From assembly GCA_010405405.1 (NCBI GenBank), contig MU004231.1, positions 1 to 64,000 of the forward strand: DNA of 64,000 nucleotides. The letters run 5' to 3'. Below the pieces are notes generated by a model that saw only the letters and a list, made by a program, of their open reading frames with translations, had not been told where the DNA came from and did not search any database. The stretch comes from Microthyrium microscopicum. Its lineage: Eukaryota > Ascomycota > Dothideomycetes > Microthyriales > Microthyriaceae. Below, one piece after another: positions 1 through 13,370 of this stretch. Each line of letters opens with the position of its first letter. Within the stretch, counting starts at the first letter, position 1. A program made the position numbers and the translations under genes.

Positions 1-86
1 AACCCTAACCCTAACCCTAACCCTAACCCTAACCCTAACCCTAACCCTAACCCTAACCCTAACCCTAACCCTAACCCTAACCCTAA
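1..86. repeat. Telomere repeat tract
   Basis: About 14 perfect copies of CCCTAA run from base 1 and end in CCCTAAACAACG. The C-rich strand reads 5' to 3' from the end, so this is a true left telomere (TTAGGG on the protruding strand) and not an interstitial tract. The first unrelated bases begin at about 87. Confidence 0.98.
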
Positions 87-189
87 ACAACGCTCAAACC
101 ATCTCCCACCCCCTTCTCCAATAAAACAATAATTTAAACTGCAAACTGCGCGCTGCGCGCGCAATCGACCACCAACTCTATCACCATTT

Positions 190-520
190 TCTCAATCTGC
201 TTCTCGCTCAAACGCCGCCCATTGCCTTGCTTCATTCGCTGCCAACTTCAATCTGCTTTCCGCCCGCTTGCCGCGCATCTCAACCACCAAATCCGTCGCG
301 CATTGTTTCGTCGCACATTTTCTACATCACTCGCTGCTTCACAATCGTTTTCTGCCATCAATCTGCTTCTCACTCTCACCAATCTGCTTCCCGCTGCATC
401 AACTTCGTCGCCGTTTCTTTTCATCTGCTTCTTGCTCGCACACGCGCTTTTTTCCACATCGCTCGCTGCTTCACCGTCATTTTCCGCCATCAATCTGCTT
501 CCCGCTCGCACATCGCGCGC
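190..520. repeat. Telomere-associated C/T-rich tandem repeats
   Basis: Variants of CAATCTGCTTCYCGCTC recur at about 195, 250, 360, 385, 423 and 492. A longer unit is seen by comparing 320-372 with 452-503: both read roughly TTCYACATCRCTCGCTGCTTCA followed by a TTTTCYGCCATCAATCTGCTTC block, about 132 bp apart. The long overlapping open frames on both strands here are a by-product of the skewed, repeated composition and not genes. Confidence 0.75.
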
Positions 521-1180
521 CATCTCTTTGCTGCTGCTCGCCGCGCATTTCACAACACCACAGCCATCGCGAACTTTTTTCTTTCTCTGCCCCTCTCGCA
601 CACTGTCATCTGCCTTTGCCAAACCCACTGATGCGCTGCTGCCACTGCGCATCTTCCAACACCATGCCCCTCACAACTGTTTCCGTTTCACAATCTGCTT
701 CGCGCCCACACACCGCCCAGCCCCAACACCAAACGCATCGCCAACTCACACCACCGCTATCCCGAACATCATCCTGCTCCGCGCTCTGGCACTTCTCGCG
801 CTCAAGCGATCACGAAACTCATGCCGCGCCGCTCAACCCTCACGTCCCTGCTTGCCAACCTCTTCCGACTCTCACATCCCGCTGACTCCAAGCATCTTCG
901 CGCAACCGGCCTTCTACCGACGTCCTTTCTCATAATACCTTTCCGGCGATCCTTTCGGTGACACATCACCTCCATTTGCCTTCATTGATCGATACTCCCG
1001 CCATTGACGACGCCGCGACGTGGGACGGGGCCCGCGTTTGTCACCGCGGGATTGGCACACAAACTCGGGCGCCTCTGGGCAGTCGCCATGGATCATGATC
1101 TCCTCAAAGCCGTACATGGAAGCGGGCATATTTTTTTGTCGTTATTGCAAGCTCTATGAATAACACACTTTCCTGAGCCC
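521..1180. other. Subtelomeric spacer, no gene seen
   Basis: C/T-rich upper strand continues to about 900, then more balanced sequence. I see no supportable gene, RNA or element. Open frames here lack splice-flanked homology and reflect composition. Confidence 0.4.
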
Positions 1181-3610
1181 GATTTGTGCATGCTGCTCGC
1201 GCATCACCGGAATGGCCTTGTCGTCGTCAATGCCATCGGTCATCGTCCTCGGTTACAATCTTTCGTCCCTAATCTGATGTGGAAAACCGTTGCGGCTGTA
1301 ACGACAATTGACATCGCGACCTTGTTCTTTCGCATGCGATGCTTCGTACAAGTCATTCCTGTGTCCTTTCTTGCCAACTGCCTGAGTTGGCGTCCGCAAC
1401 CGTTGAATACCTTCTTCTCGCGTTCGCTTTTGCAACGGGCATGAATGACCCACGACCTCTTCGGCATGTGCTCACGTAACGGGCGTGAATGGGTCGCGAC
1501 CTCTTGTTCTTCACATCTTCTGCAAGTGAATCCGCAACGGGCATGAATGTTTTCGCCCTTTCGTCTCACCTTTGGTTTCGTGGCTGCCCGTGCGGCTTAA
1601 CCAATCGACATTTCTCTTCTCATTCACCTCATTTTGTGCCCTCTGTTTTCTCCGTGATGCTGCTCGCGCATTGCGCATGAATGATGGCGGATCGATTCCA
1701 TACCGTCCTGTGTTTTCTGTCGTGCTGCTCGCGCGCCGTGCATCTGCATTTCGAGCGGCACAAAGCTATCATCAACTGACCTCGCCTCACATCTGCCCGC
1801 TTGCCACACCATCCTCTCTGTCGAACTACTTTTGGTCCTCCGAGCGAACTCACGCCCATCATCCTCATCAAACCCGACTTCCCGTGGCACATTGCCTTCT
1901 CGGCGTTCCAGTGGCCGGTTTTGCACATGCTCCATTTGACTGCCGCGTTGTCGACGTTTTCGAACGCCGGGCCAACGGAAACACTCGCATGCAGCGGGCA
2001 CCGGTCAACGGTCAACGGTCAATGGGCAATGGGCAATGGGCAACGGTCAACGGTCAACCGGCAATTGACATCAATCGGCGCTCACCATATGGACTGGAGT
2101 TCTGATGTATTTCCCGTTGGCACATGCCCCCTATGAATGACAGTCCTGGCGTAATGCGGACGATTGGAATCGGTATTTCTCTCCTGGTCTACGGTGGGAA
2201 CTTCTTGTTGCTGTAGTCGCGGTTTTGTATGCGATCTTTTCTGATACACTACAAGCCATTGCGTATGTATTCCTTTGCTGGTTCTGCACGGTTGATACGC
2301 TCTCGCAACGGGCATCTACACAAGCTCTTTCACTGCTCCCTTGCGGGTGTTTCTCAGTGAATACGCTGTCGCAACGGGCATCTATATCAGTTGTTCTTTT
2401 GCTCCTTTCTTTTTCCGTCTGTTCGCTTCGGGGCGTCATGGATGTATTCGCTCTCGCACCGGCCATGACTGGCTTTCCTTCCGATATCATACGTATCTCC
2501 CGCAAGTGGTGGACATGAGCAGATACACCACGGGGCTTTCCTCATACGTCTTCCTTCTGGAGCTCGGTTCCCACGCCGGCATCAAATTACTCTGCTTCTG
2601 CACAGTTGTATGGGCACAAACACTGGGGGCTTGTCGTGTTCTGCTTGTAACATGCTACGATGCACATTCCGTCGCGGCGATGTTCTCTTCGTCTCCCTAC
2701 TCTCTGCCGACTCAACTGTTACCCGCTCCGCCACTCGCGCGTTGCGCATCTTGCTACAAAACGCCCATTGCCATCAATTTGCTCCCCAATTCAGGCTTCC
2801 TCTCTCTCAGTATTCAGTTCGCGCCACGTAAGTTCGTGGCAAAATGGTCACCTCACGACACGGGAACACCTCACACATCACCGTTGCCACTTCAATTTCA
2901 GACCTCTCTTCGGAAACTACGTTCCTCTGGCGCAATTCCTTCGCGACGGTGCTCTTGGTGGTCTCTCGCATCATTGACATTATCAGCTCATTTGTACTTT
3001 GGTTGCCCGTTCTTGATCGCCGGACTGGCTGATAAAGCTGGATCTTTTCGGTCACGTCCATGGACGGTTTCCGCGCTGTACTCGGAACTCTCTGCGATTT
3101 GCGATTGATCTCTGGCGGTATATCTTTCTGGCGCATGCCTGACGAACGACAAGCCATGAATGATCTGGTTCGTCATTGATTTTCTCGCGCGGTGGACAAA
3201 TGATCCTGATGTTCCGCGTCTTTGTGATTCTTGCTCTTTCTCGTGTGACTTACCATATGTGCTCTTCTCTCCTGTGACGGATATGTTGCTGTTTTCTCTG
3301 CATGCCATTCCGTCTACTCGACCTGAAGCGGTCCATTACTGAACTCGATCTCTTTCCTTGCTCCTCTTTCATGTCTTTTGGTCTTCTTGGGGCCGGCTTT
3401 CGCATCCGGGATGAATGTGTATTGTCATTTGCTTCTTTTTGGTTGCTGTAATGCTCCATGAAACAATTCGTATCTGTAACTAGTCTTTGCCGTCGTGCTG
3501 CTCAAGTATGCGCATGAATGAAAACGTGTCGTGCTCCTCGCTGTCCTCATCCTCGTCGTGTGCCCTCTATTTTCACTGTCCAGCTACTCGCGCCTTGCGC
3601 ATGAATGATG
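1180..3610. repeat. Degenerate subtelomeric tandem array
   Basis: Two short cores recur at irregular 45-80 bp spacing. Core 1 is CGCAACGGGCATGAATG or CGCAACGGGCATCTA (about 1431, 1477, 1530, 2306, 2368). Core 2 is GCTCGCGCATTGCGCATGAATG (about 1664, with relatives near 1193, 1725, 2728, 3495 and 3589). The pair at 2298-2325 and 2361-2388 agrees at most positions. On the lower strand these cores give recurring His-Ala-Arg-Cys peptides, which explains the many spurious lower-strand frames. The array looks like an old telomere-associated satellite. Confidence 0.7.
1998..2062. repeat. 7-bp minisatellite (CGGTCAA / TGGGCAA)
   Basis: About eight or nine consecutive 7-mers alternate between CGGTCAA and TGGGCAA types in blocks (CGGTCAA, then TGGGCAA, then CGGTCAA again), ending in CCGGCAATTGAC. 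Block-wise homogenised variants inside one short tract suggest slippage or unequal exchange. Confidence 0.85.
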
Positions 3611-3725
3611 ACGGTCGTACTCTTCCTTTTCGCCGTCTGTGGGGCTTGGTTCTTGAATGTCGACGTTGTGTACCTCTTTGGGCGATATGCGGGCATCCAC
3701 GACCGGAGCAGTGGCATCTTGGTAT
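3590..3725 (-). repeat. Block shared in inverted orientation with 17438-17575
   Basis: The reverse complement of this stretch matches 17438-17575 at about 90% by eye, including the shared stretch GCCCAAAGAGGTACACA. Translated on the lower strand it gives PKEVHNVDIQEPSPTD, against PKEVHIVDIQEPSPTD in the distal copy, so the block derives from a protein-coding sequence. It sits at the inner border of the tandem array and carries the array core (CATTCATGCGCAAGGCGCGAG) at its end. Confidence 0.85.
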
Positions 3726-3829
3726 CTTCTTGGAAGTATTGGACCCACACTACACATAACTGGTTGTTTTGCTTGGGCACCCAACATGGTTTGAAGTATT
3801 TATTCACAGTTACTACTCAAAGGATGGTC

Positions 3830-6780
3830 GGCTAGTATATGTATCGTTTACGTCGGCGCTCATGGAATTGGCTCTGGGCAGCAAAGGTATAACATCGCGC
3901 CTGGTGGTAGTTATCATGTTCGGCTTCGCCATCATTATAGATCTGTGGCCATTGCCATGAAGAAAACAGGTTTCAAGGAGCGAAGATGTGATCATGTACA
4001 AATTTATGGACTTTGAAAAGCAGAAGACACGCGTTTCCTTTCCATACGCGATAGCGCGCTCTGCGCAACTGGTGGCTGGATCAGCTGGAAATCTCATCCA
4101 ATCGGAAAACCCGAGCCATCTGTTGCGCCACCTCCTTGTCACAATACCCAAGGTTCGGGAGGTGTGTTTTGCTCCGGGCGCACTCCACGGTGTCTGAGCT
4201 TCTCGTGAAAAACGTAATTTCAGTTGCGGGCGTGACTTTGTAGCCTACCCTAAGGCATGCCTCCGTCAAGCAGCAGCATTGGGAATCTATCGTCTTTTAT
4301 GCCCGACTCACAGCAAGCCAGAGCTGGTCCATGTTCGTCTCCCTCCCAAGAAAGAACAGAACGTACGGAAATCACGTCACCACAAGCTCTATTTGTTGCA
4401 TGTGAACACTGAGCTTTGGTTTTGAATACCGGCTATGGTTTTGATCCCAGAACAGGAAGTTGACGCTGATATCTACTGAAAGTCGAAAGATATCATACAT
4501 TCAGTCCAGTCTGAAGTTAGACTCATCGTTGAGCTTCTTGCTAACTCGGAAATGATGTTGCTTGACCCTGAATTTCTCTGATTTGACGTTCATACATTTG
4601 ATCTCTTGCCGCAGCCTGATTTCGAAAGGTATCAAACGCGAAGCTGGAAGTACAAAGGGAATCAATTCGAGTGGCGCGCTTTGAAATGCCGCCTACAACA
4701 TATGTTTGAACCGTTTTTTTTTCGGTAATTCGCCGAATCATGGACAAACGTTGCCTCAACATGCTCTGGAGTGACTGTATCTACATGAGACTACTTTGAA
4801 CATGTCCAAGAAGGCTTCCAAGGGAGCATCGGACGATCACCGCGGGGACAACCACGTAAGAAAAGTTCTCGGAATATCTGGCAATGTGCCATGTAACGTC
4901 GCTTTCCTCGGCTGCTTCGTCGCTTTGTCCAATCATTTTCTTTTCGTGGGTAATCTGTGTTCAATGCTCCGCGAATCACGGACACGGCCTTGCCTGCTTT
5001 CTTCTCAGGGACTTCACGGTGCGCTTGTCGTATGTCAGGCAGCATATTACGCTGGGTCCTCTAACAGCTTCGCAGTGTGTGAGCGAGGAACGATCCTTTT
5101 CTTGACAACAACCATAGCTCTGGTGGTTATTGCCTAGACTGAATGTTTCATTTGGTTGTTGAATGGTAAGCGGTCTATGCTGCGTGACAATCTCTCAATT
5201 TGCATGCAATTTGAGTCCTGAGCCCGACTGCTATTGTGGCCTGGCCACCGCGAGTGCAACCTACGCATCTCTCACCATCACATATCCGGCCAAAGTATTT
5301 GCGAAGATTGAGACTCGAATACGTCTTTGGACTACGAGCTGTGAAAGCAGCGAGCTTCAGGTTTCGACTTGTCATCGGAAACTTAACGACCTGGTATGTA
5401 AAAGCGAGAGGCGCGAGTCATGATTGTCCGGAGTTGATACTGTCACGAACTCAAGGCTTGATGAAGGCGCAGATCATACGGCAAAAGTTGAGTCCGCATC
5501 AATGAATCTTCAAATGTCCAGGGCAGATTTTGACTAAAAAAATAGAATTTGCGTATCAATTGAATGACGGGAAGAGGACTTCGTCAACTTGCTGAACACA
5601 AAACCTATCTTGTATCAAATTCGATGTCAGATTCATTTGAGATCGCTACGGATTGCATGTCTGTTTGTCTGGGAAATATATATACGATCACTTCGGCAGT
5701 AATTGCGATCCGAATACTACAATGAGTTCAAGAATACCAGTTCAGGGCGTTTGTTAAACGAACAGCAAGCTCAGGATCAAATTGGAGCAAAGCCTCTGTT
5801 CAACATCTCAGCGAGACTCTACATAGCTAGATTTCGAAAAGGATTGACTTTCCAGGCTTCACAGGAATCACCAGCCGATTGAAACAACCACGCATCATTG
5901 GCGTTCAAGCCTTTCGTCTTCTTGAAATTTGGCAAAATTATTGCCTCCTTCTTCACCGACAACGACTGCCCTCCATGTCCGCGACCGCAACTCGACTGGG
6001 ATCGAATGATAGTTATCATGGCGGCTGTGATCGTGACTGGTTCCTTGCGATCTACGAGCTGAAAAAAGCATACACCCATAAGCGAAAAGTGATGGTCGCT
6101 GGGACACACCCCCTCTTGTCTCTTTGTAGAAAAATCAGATAATCCAACCCTGATTACCCAAGTCAATCAGGTGACCAGCTCTCTGTCCAAGGGCAAAGGC
6201 AAGGCGATGCCAGTCTCTTCCAACGCATATGCCTCCAACAAGGAGGGCGAAATTCTCTAGGATTGTCTGATGAACCAGATGACTTTGTCTGTTAGTTAGA
6301 CCGCTAAAGTAATGGATTACGGAAGAAGTCTAGAAGATAGAGGCTAAGTAGATTATAACATCAAAAGCTTCACAGGGTCTCGGCATACACCAAGCAAATG
6401 AACGCAGTGATCACACTTCGCAGAAGTGTGATGGCGGCAAGCGCCTCTGTACAACTAGCAGCAAGACGGTTTTGTTCAGGATTGGATGTGATAATAGAGT
6501 ATGGTGTTAGGCTCGAGCGTAATACGTGTGTGTTGTTCGGGCTCTTCCCCGTCATGAGAATAAATAAGCACAAACCATTGGCTTCAAGTCCGCTCCCTTT
6601 GACAGACGTTTGGCGGATCGCAGCTCAGAAACAAGTAAGACACTGTTTGGCATCGTCGAGGGCCTTCATCAAGCAGTAGAATCGAGAGCACAATCGTCAA
6701 AATGCCGTGGCGAAGCACCACTCTATGTCTGACTTTGGGATCTGCAGACAGTGACAAACCTGTTGCTACTGCCGCCTCCT
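3830..6780. other. Gene-poor subtelomeric stretch, nothing recognised
   Basis: No frame with recognisable motifs, no tRNA-like fold and no clear terminal repeats were seen. The longest frames (for example 4796-5137 on the upper strand, 5819-6166 on the lower) overlap each other antisense and match nothing I know. Confidence 0.4.
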
Positions 6781-7460
6781 CGTCCTGAATCGAACCGTCA
6801 GCGAAATCCTGTAGTCATGCCTCTTGTCGGGAGAACGTTGATTACGTCGAAAGAATCACAATGCCAATTGAGGACTCGAGCAGCGTCGGGAAGACACAAA
6901 AGCTGTGGGACGTGATCATTGTCCAGATGTAGAAGCTCACGCTTCTAATCGGATTGCCAATCAGTACCACATAACTCCTAGTCACGTCGGATGGTCAAAA
7001 CCCTTCAGCCTCCTCCAATTCCACTCGTAAGCACACCGCTGTCTCATAACCCGACCGGAGTCCGGAAAACAGTCCAAGACCGGTCGCCGCCAAGGAATAC
7101 ACAACGGCCATAGGCCATCCAGCCCTTTTCGTACCTCACGAGGTCTGAAGGCTGTGGATCTGGATCTACATCGTGAGAGTACGTATTCAGCACAAATCCT
7201 CACGCCTTCGCAAGAGTGCTTCGGAAGAGTGCTTCGAAAATCAAGTGGCAAGAAGCATCGATGAAATCATTGTCACCAACTGACTGGCATGTGTCTTTAG
7301 CAGAGAATATCGGGGCGCGCGACACGCTCACACCAAGCCCCATCGCGTCCTCAACTCATGAGTCGGTCGTAAACCCGTCCCTCAATTGCCCCAGCCACCA
7401 GGCTACCGCGAAGCCAGTCTCAAGCCCATCGCAAACCATCCTATCGAATGCATAAATATA
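6780..7460 (+). pseudogene. Decayed unknown gene, copy A (paralogue of 13370-14520)
   Basis: Aligns in patches with copy B. ATGCCAATTGAGGACTCGAG (about 6862) pairs with ATGCCAATGGAGAACTATC (about 13474). GATGTAGAAGCTCACGCTTC pairs with GACGTAGAGGCTCATGCTTC, an in-frame Asp-Val-Glu-Ala-His-Ala-Ser with third-position differences. GGTCTGAAGGCTGTGGATCTGG pairs with AGTCTCGAGGCTCTGGATCTGG. A shared intron-acceptor-like site lies near 7305 (TCTTTAGCAG), followed by a Ser/Thr/Pro-rich tail. The order of the blocks is conserved, but copy A is shorter and not open throughout. No family is recognised. Confidence 0.5.
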
Positions 7461-10130
7461 CCACGTAGCTTGATCAGTGGATACTGGATGGGCATCCAGC
7501 ATCTACAAATGACACTTCCGGCCAAAATGATGCCTGAGCCCATGCCATGAGTGGAGCTTGCGAATGTCAACTCGCAGATTCGGAGCAAGTGCATGGAAGC
7601 CACAAGCAATATGTTTGCGTATCATTATCTCGAAGGGAAGCGCTGGAGACACCAACCAATTCAAAGTCAGTGGTCGCGAGATCCTCGAAGCCAAACTCGA
7701 CATTTCCGCAGCTGCTTTGATCTCGTGAATCCCATGTCGGAACGCCTTTGAACCTCATGGACCTTGGTTACATCTCTACGGTCGACAGCAGTACCTTGGC
7801 GGCTCTTTGCGTTTGGACAACATGAGTGCCCGTTGTTGAAGCTTCAATCAACACTTCTGTGAGGGGTTAATTGAATCGTGGGAAGTGGGATATTGACCGG
7901 CTTGGGGATAAGAAGCTTGTGCTCCTGGACTCTCGCCTTGCACGTCAGACTCTACGGTGTCGTGGCATGGGGGCAAATAAACATCGTAGAAATCACATTT
8001 GGAAATAATATCCTAGCACGATTTCACGTGGCTAATGTTGAGCTTGCTAGTATATGTTTACCGAGACACGACGCCCACGATTTCTCGAAATCCCCCGTGA
8101 AAGCGCCGACCGAAGTGGATCATCACTGGTAGGCGCGGGATACGCACAGCATGCTGCCTTGATCAATTCCACGATCTGGTTCCCTTACCTGTCAAAAATA
8201 TGACGAGACAATTTGCCGCCGGCATGAGAGTGAGTGGACCTTCTAGAACACACGACTTGTTGTCAGCCGCTAGAGCTTGAACTCGCTAGACCTCGCCATA
8301 CGTTGCTCGCGTGATTGTATGCCCCACTGCCTATACCCTTCCCAATCAACGATCCCCTTTTCCGAAAGTCGAGCCTCTCGAAGCCTCCCATCGAACGTAT
8401 ACCACAACAACTTTGCAACAAGTGCGAGAGAAAGTCTACCTAGGTAGCTTCGAGATTGAAATAGTGATGCTGGGAGTAGGACCCCAGTCGTGATCATAGC
8501 CGGCCTATGTTCACCACTAGACCGGTGGCAGGCGAACATGACAGCGCGGATATGGAGAGCAGTCATCGTGGCTGACAAAAGAGGCAAGGGGTTCGATAGG
8601 TAGCAAGAAAATAGAAGATTGTACAAGAAACTTGGATGCTACGGTGATGTCAAAAAGGGCTGGTTGTGCTCGTCAAGCTCGGGAGGATGATCTGCTTGAG
8701 AGTGACTATGGATGGGGTTGAAATCTCAGCTTGGGCGAGGTGTTCGAGAGAGGCTTTGCTTCAAGCTGGTATAGCTTCACGGTCTTCTGCCAGTCGCTTA
8801 GAGACTCAACTGCCACTATCCTTAATGTCCTGTGCCAGAATTTGCTTCCAGTGTTAGGAATTACGTCAACCGAGACCAATAACGTTCTCCTCATGTGTGT
8901 ATCATGCTTGAGCGAGCTGACCTTGTCTAGTTTTTGTATCTACACCTCACTGGTGAACCTGGGGGCGGACGATGTGCCAATTGTTCCGACAATCTTTGCG
9001 GTTGATTGAGATTCTCGCAGGAAAGAGTTCGCAGGTCAAAGGAGATAGACTTTTTACCATAGTCGTTGGCTGACTGCTACTGACATGAGACTTTGATCTT
9101 TGCTTGTCAATTCGAAGGGTTTGAGATGCGGCCACTGGTTGCAAAGTGTACACAATAGGCATTCGGACTACTGAAATCAATCTAGACAAGCTATGAAAGA
9201 GATCTGAATGGAGCTGTTCGAGATTGACAGGAAGAGCCATAGTAAGTGTACATTTTCCAGCTGAGGGCAAGAGGAATTTTCTAGCGAGTGAGTTCGAGAT
9301 CATGTTCTAAACACAGGCTTTGGGTTTAGCAAATTGGTGAAGCACTTCTCCCGTAGTTCCATGGATATACGAAAACTGTTGTTTGTCAAAAGCCGCCTAG
9401 AATGACTGGAGAATATCTGGTGCGGACTGAAATGCTACTAGAAATTATACTTGTCTCACTCAAGCTTGTCTGATTCGCGGAAGTTTCTTCTCGATACCAG
9501 ATGCCGATGGATACTTATCGCAGCGGGTCGTTGAATTTGCGGTCGGAAATCCAAGTCCAAAGCTCGCAGATATCAAAAATCTAAAATGGTTGATTCGAGG
9601 CTTGAAGCCTTGGAATACAAAATTGCGAGACTGGCGATAAATCACTGATGTCCAACTCGCATTCGTGACTCCAAAAAGACCGGAATCCTGAATGTATGCA
9701 GTTCTAGAGATGCTCACGTAGCAAATATTGCCGCCCGTTCAGCGATAGAGTACAGCTGCCGACGACCACCCGACAAGCAGACAGTGATGCGATGGTGAAA
9801 ACCATGTAACGCGTTTCTTTTTCCAACATTCCCAGGAGAAACGACTAGGAGAAAACCTCTCCACAGAAGTCGGCGCGATAAGCCTTCCGGACTAAAGTGA
9901 TATTGTGATGCAGTCTTGAAATCAGAATGCTTGAAACTCCCAGCACTTAGTGACGGCCATCGCAGTGATAGTTCTAAGCATTCACAACATGATCTTTGTG
10001 ATCAGTGACTCGTTGACAGTGCGCTTTTGTTCAATCTTCGCGTTGAGCGAGTTATTCGTGGCTCCTTGCGTTTCGACCTTTGCTTGTAGCGTTCCATTCT
10101 CAATAACCCTTTCTACAAGCTTTGAACCAT
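7460..10130. other. Gene-poor subtelomeric stretch, nothing recognised
   Basis: No supportable gene, RNA or repeat found. Frames up to about 120 codons occur on both strands, overlap antisense and show no family motif. Confidence 0.35.
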
Positions 10131-10134
10131 AGTA

Positions 10135-10840
10135 TTGTTCGTCTCATGGAGCAAGCGCAAGCTACAGGAATGCTCTGAAGGCACCGGCGAAAAGTTTTAT
10201 CATACTGCGAAGCAATCTCTAAGAACTATTCACGGCAAAATCCCTGAAGACGCCGCTGTCAGTTTGAATATGGCGCTGAGCCGGTCCAGCCGATCCTCGA
10301 ACTCTAGACCTTCCACTGCTCTGAGTGGCTCAAGATCCATTGCGTCAACGCTTCGATGAACTTGTATTGTCTACATGCGAGCAAAAACGCCACGAGCTTG
10401 TGGAGCATTTCAATCTTTTCTGATCGCCGGCGTCGTGTCGTTTGGCGCGGATTCGATCTACCCAAAGCCAGTGCCATGAAAATGAGGATGAAATTGGATT
10501 CACGGATTCAGCCTCTGATTCATCTGACGAAGATGAGGACGCAGGCAATGAATTGACCTCTGCGGGAGCTACGGAACTGAAAAGCTTGCAAGTATGCTGG
10601 ATCAAAACGCGGGCTCCATTGTTTATACTGACAAGTTTACAGGCCGGCGACCAAACCCTCCAAACCTCGCTTCAATCCAAAAAAACCATGGTCAAAGGCT
10701 TTGTTGCTGAATTTGATGATTACGTGCTTACGAAAGTGACCAGCAGAGATCACTGCAAGAAGTTGGGCGACATGAGCCGCAAATTTCAAGCTTTTGAGCG
10801 CAGCGTTGGTTTCGCGCACCATATAGTCGACAGTAGATAA
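10135..10840 (+). pseudogene. Eroded unknown coding fragment
   Basis: Protein-like stretches occur in successive upper-strand frames: a Ser-rich piece (10135-10359), a charged helix-like piece around 10335-10420 with the sequence ELVLSTCEQKRHELVEHF, and an acidic Ser/Asp/Glu-rich piece at 10490-10560. The last part has a convincing intron: donor GTATGC at 10592, branch ACTGAC, acceptor ACAG at 10642 (51 bp). It joins an acidic exon to a 66-residue exon ending at 10840. The frame changes between the pieces suggest decay, or introns I could not place. The family is not recognised. Confidence 0.35.
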
Positions 10841-13370
10841 GCACTTACCGACGAACACGACGTGGAACACATGGCCTGGACTAGAATTTGATCCAATGAG
10901 GAAGAACAAGACGAGATACCACGGCATGTGAAAGGTGAGACCGGCAATTGAGGCACTTTCAAGGTCAATGACCACACTCAGAACAATTTGTAGATTGCCA
11001 GACTTATCCTGTTATTGCAGCTGGATTACAAGAGCTTAGCAAAATGAGAGAGATGTATCTAGGTATATATTTTTGATTGAATTTTCCACGTTCAAGCCCT
11101 CGTATTACCTGCAACTGGTTCCTGAGAGAACATTCGAAGATTTTGGTATACAAAATGTCTCATGGATGCCGACTCGCCGAGGCTCTGTTGTGGATCTGGC
11201 TGCTGCATGAAGAATTCCGATGATACTGGTGATGCCTCAGATTGTTTTCAGAGATCCGGACTCACGATATGTTAAATACCAGAGCAGTTGTTTACAGGCT
11301 GGCATCAGCTTTCCCATCCACGACATTTATTCCGCGGTTCTAACACTTAAACCACCTCGTTCCCTCATGCAGTACTTACCGTGTCAACCTCCAGTACAGC
11401 TGTAGTGACTTACAGGGGTTGTCAAACTGCACGAGGAACAATCACTGAGAGAGTGATTCGAAGCAGTCAATTGAGAGCGGTTCTGTCCAACTTCAAGCCC
11501 ATTACCTATCTCTCGAATTCGGGACTGGGTTTTCAAACATTTACTAGTAGTGATGGGTCACAGACATATATTCAGGTCAAAGACTTCTTCCACCAAAACT
11601 GTTTTCTATCCAGATTGGACGCATCGCACCAATATATAAATCAAAAGATTGTGCGAACACCAAATAAGCGCGACACTAATCAGCATCGAAATCGCTGTTC
11701 CCAATACTCGCTTCCAATTGGAGACAGCTTTTGATTGAATTGTAGCAGAAACGAAAGCGAATATCTCACATCATTCCGAAAAGGCCACGACATAAGGAAA
11801 CGCTGCTATGGTGTCATTCTTCGCTACCTTGCAAACTCGCAGTGTGGGATAACATTTCTTTCTCAGTGAGTCTCGTATCTGTCAGAATGGTGTCCGTCTT
11901 GGGAAGTACTGATCAAGGTCTTGACAGTAGCATATTCATTTTTTCCCTGCCTGCTCGACGCCTTGGGACGCAAAATCTCAAAGTTCGGGTCAATTGGGAT
12001 CGTAGGCTTCCAAAAACCATGTAGATTCTATTTCGTGGCTCCCAACGGTCCAAAGGGATTGAATAAGTGCGCTGCAGATTGGCCATAATCTTTTACAACC
12101 GAGCCCCATGTCCCACTGCTCGGTAGTAACCCTCGATGTTGCCAAACGGTCTCTTGTTCACAAGCTGACAATGCATACGGTGCTTGGAGTTGGCATTTCC
12201 ATTGGATTATGGCCTCAGAATTCCCATCGTCTGTCAATAGGGAGCGGACAATAGGTCAATCGAACAGGAAAGGTGACCCCAGGGTAGAAATGAGTCCAGG
12301 CGACCATCGCAGAAAACATGTGTTTGGCGGCACTGTCATCAATTTCAAGGGTTAGCCAAGGTCTTGTGCGAATGCCATTGCAAGAACTCGTGGCACTAAA
12401 TGGTCGCTGCCAAAGCTGCTCTGTGATCGTCGATATTTCTAAGAAGGACGGATAGGATTTGGCTCAAGGAGATCCATTCTTTCGTCTCATCATTTCACAA
12501 AGTCCTTTTTCCGTCTGGTCTGCCGGCTTCAATGCAGAATAACACACAGAACGCAGAGAAGCAGGCTACGGGGGCGTAGCAACGACATGGCACAATAAAT
12601 GGCGTTCTCGAGCAAAACTTGCTATGTTTCCCATTGAATTCCGTACACCATTCGGATCAAAACATCTTTCATGGCAAACAAATCACTCGATAAAAGAGCG
12701 TAGTATCTAGGCGGCAACGAGGCTGATGGGAGCGCGCCATTTATGTTGCCAGCCTGTTGGCTTCATTCGAGCAACCCTTAGAGTCATGCTGAGCCTGCCG
12801 TCTTGGTCAACACTGTCGAAGATTCTGGTTCTCGATCGGCATGCGCGTGGGAAACCTATACCACATTGGCATTGAGTAGAGAAACACTGGTGAAGGGTAA
12901 GCTAGATCTGAGCAGCACAGAGGTTCCGATGTTTCATTGAATTGACGGAGCGTTTTTGACGACAAAAGTACTAGAAGGGAGTGAAGATGAGAGCCATGGG
13001 TATTCGATTTGTTGTGGTTGATTGTTGACTTCGACATACAGGGTTTCAAAGAGATCGTTGCTAGATTTTGAATGACGGGCTTCAAAAAGCTGGAGAACAT
13101 AGTATTTCATTCCGAACCATAGTTGTTTACAAAGAGTTTCGTCGTTGATCATGGACAACATGAAGTTAGAGATCAGATCGTAGATTGACGCGCCAGCCGC
13201 CGCAGCCGCAGCCACGTGGACAGCGGCAACCACAGCCGCCACCGCCTCACAAGTCCCAAGTAGCAAGTTCTCCAACTTCTGAAAACCCTACATCTTGTTC
13301 CATAAAACCAACTCCTCGAGCTTGCTCATTACCGCATACCCACCTCCCTGAACCCTGTGATCGGCCTTCG
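10841..13370. other. Gene-poor subtelomeric stretch, nothing recognised
   Basis: No supported feature. A lower-strand frame at 12934-13275 looks somewhat protein-like in its middle but begins with an Ala/Val-rich run produced by GCC/GCT repeats. I did not accept it. Confidence 0.35.

Noticed and set aside
222-935. Long overlapping open frames on both strands beside the telomere
   Set aside because: They follow from C/T-skewed tandem repeats: three frames are open at once, the peptides are Ser/His/Pro/Arg runs, and no domain or splice structure is visible.
1240-2015. Several lower-strand frames with repeated His-Ala-Arg-Cys peptides
   Set aside because: The peptides mirror the satellite cores and shift frame with each unit, so they are repeat by-products.
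12934-13275. 113-codon lower-strand frame
   Set aside because: It starts in an Ala/Val run produced by GCC/GCT repeats, has no family motif, and the opposite strand is equally open.
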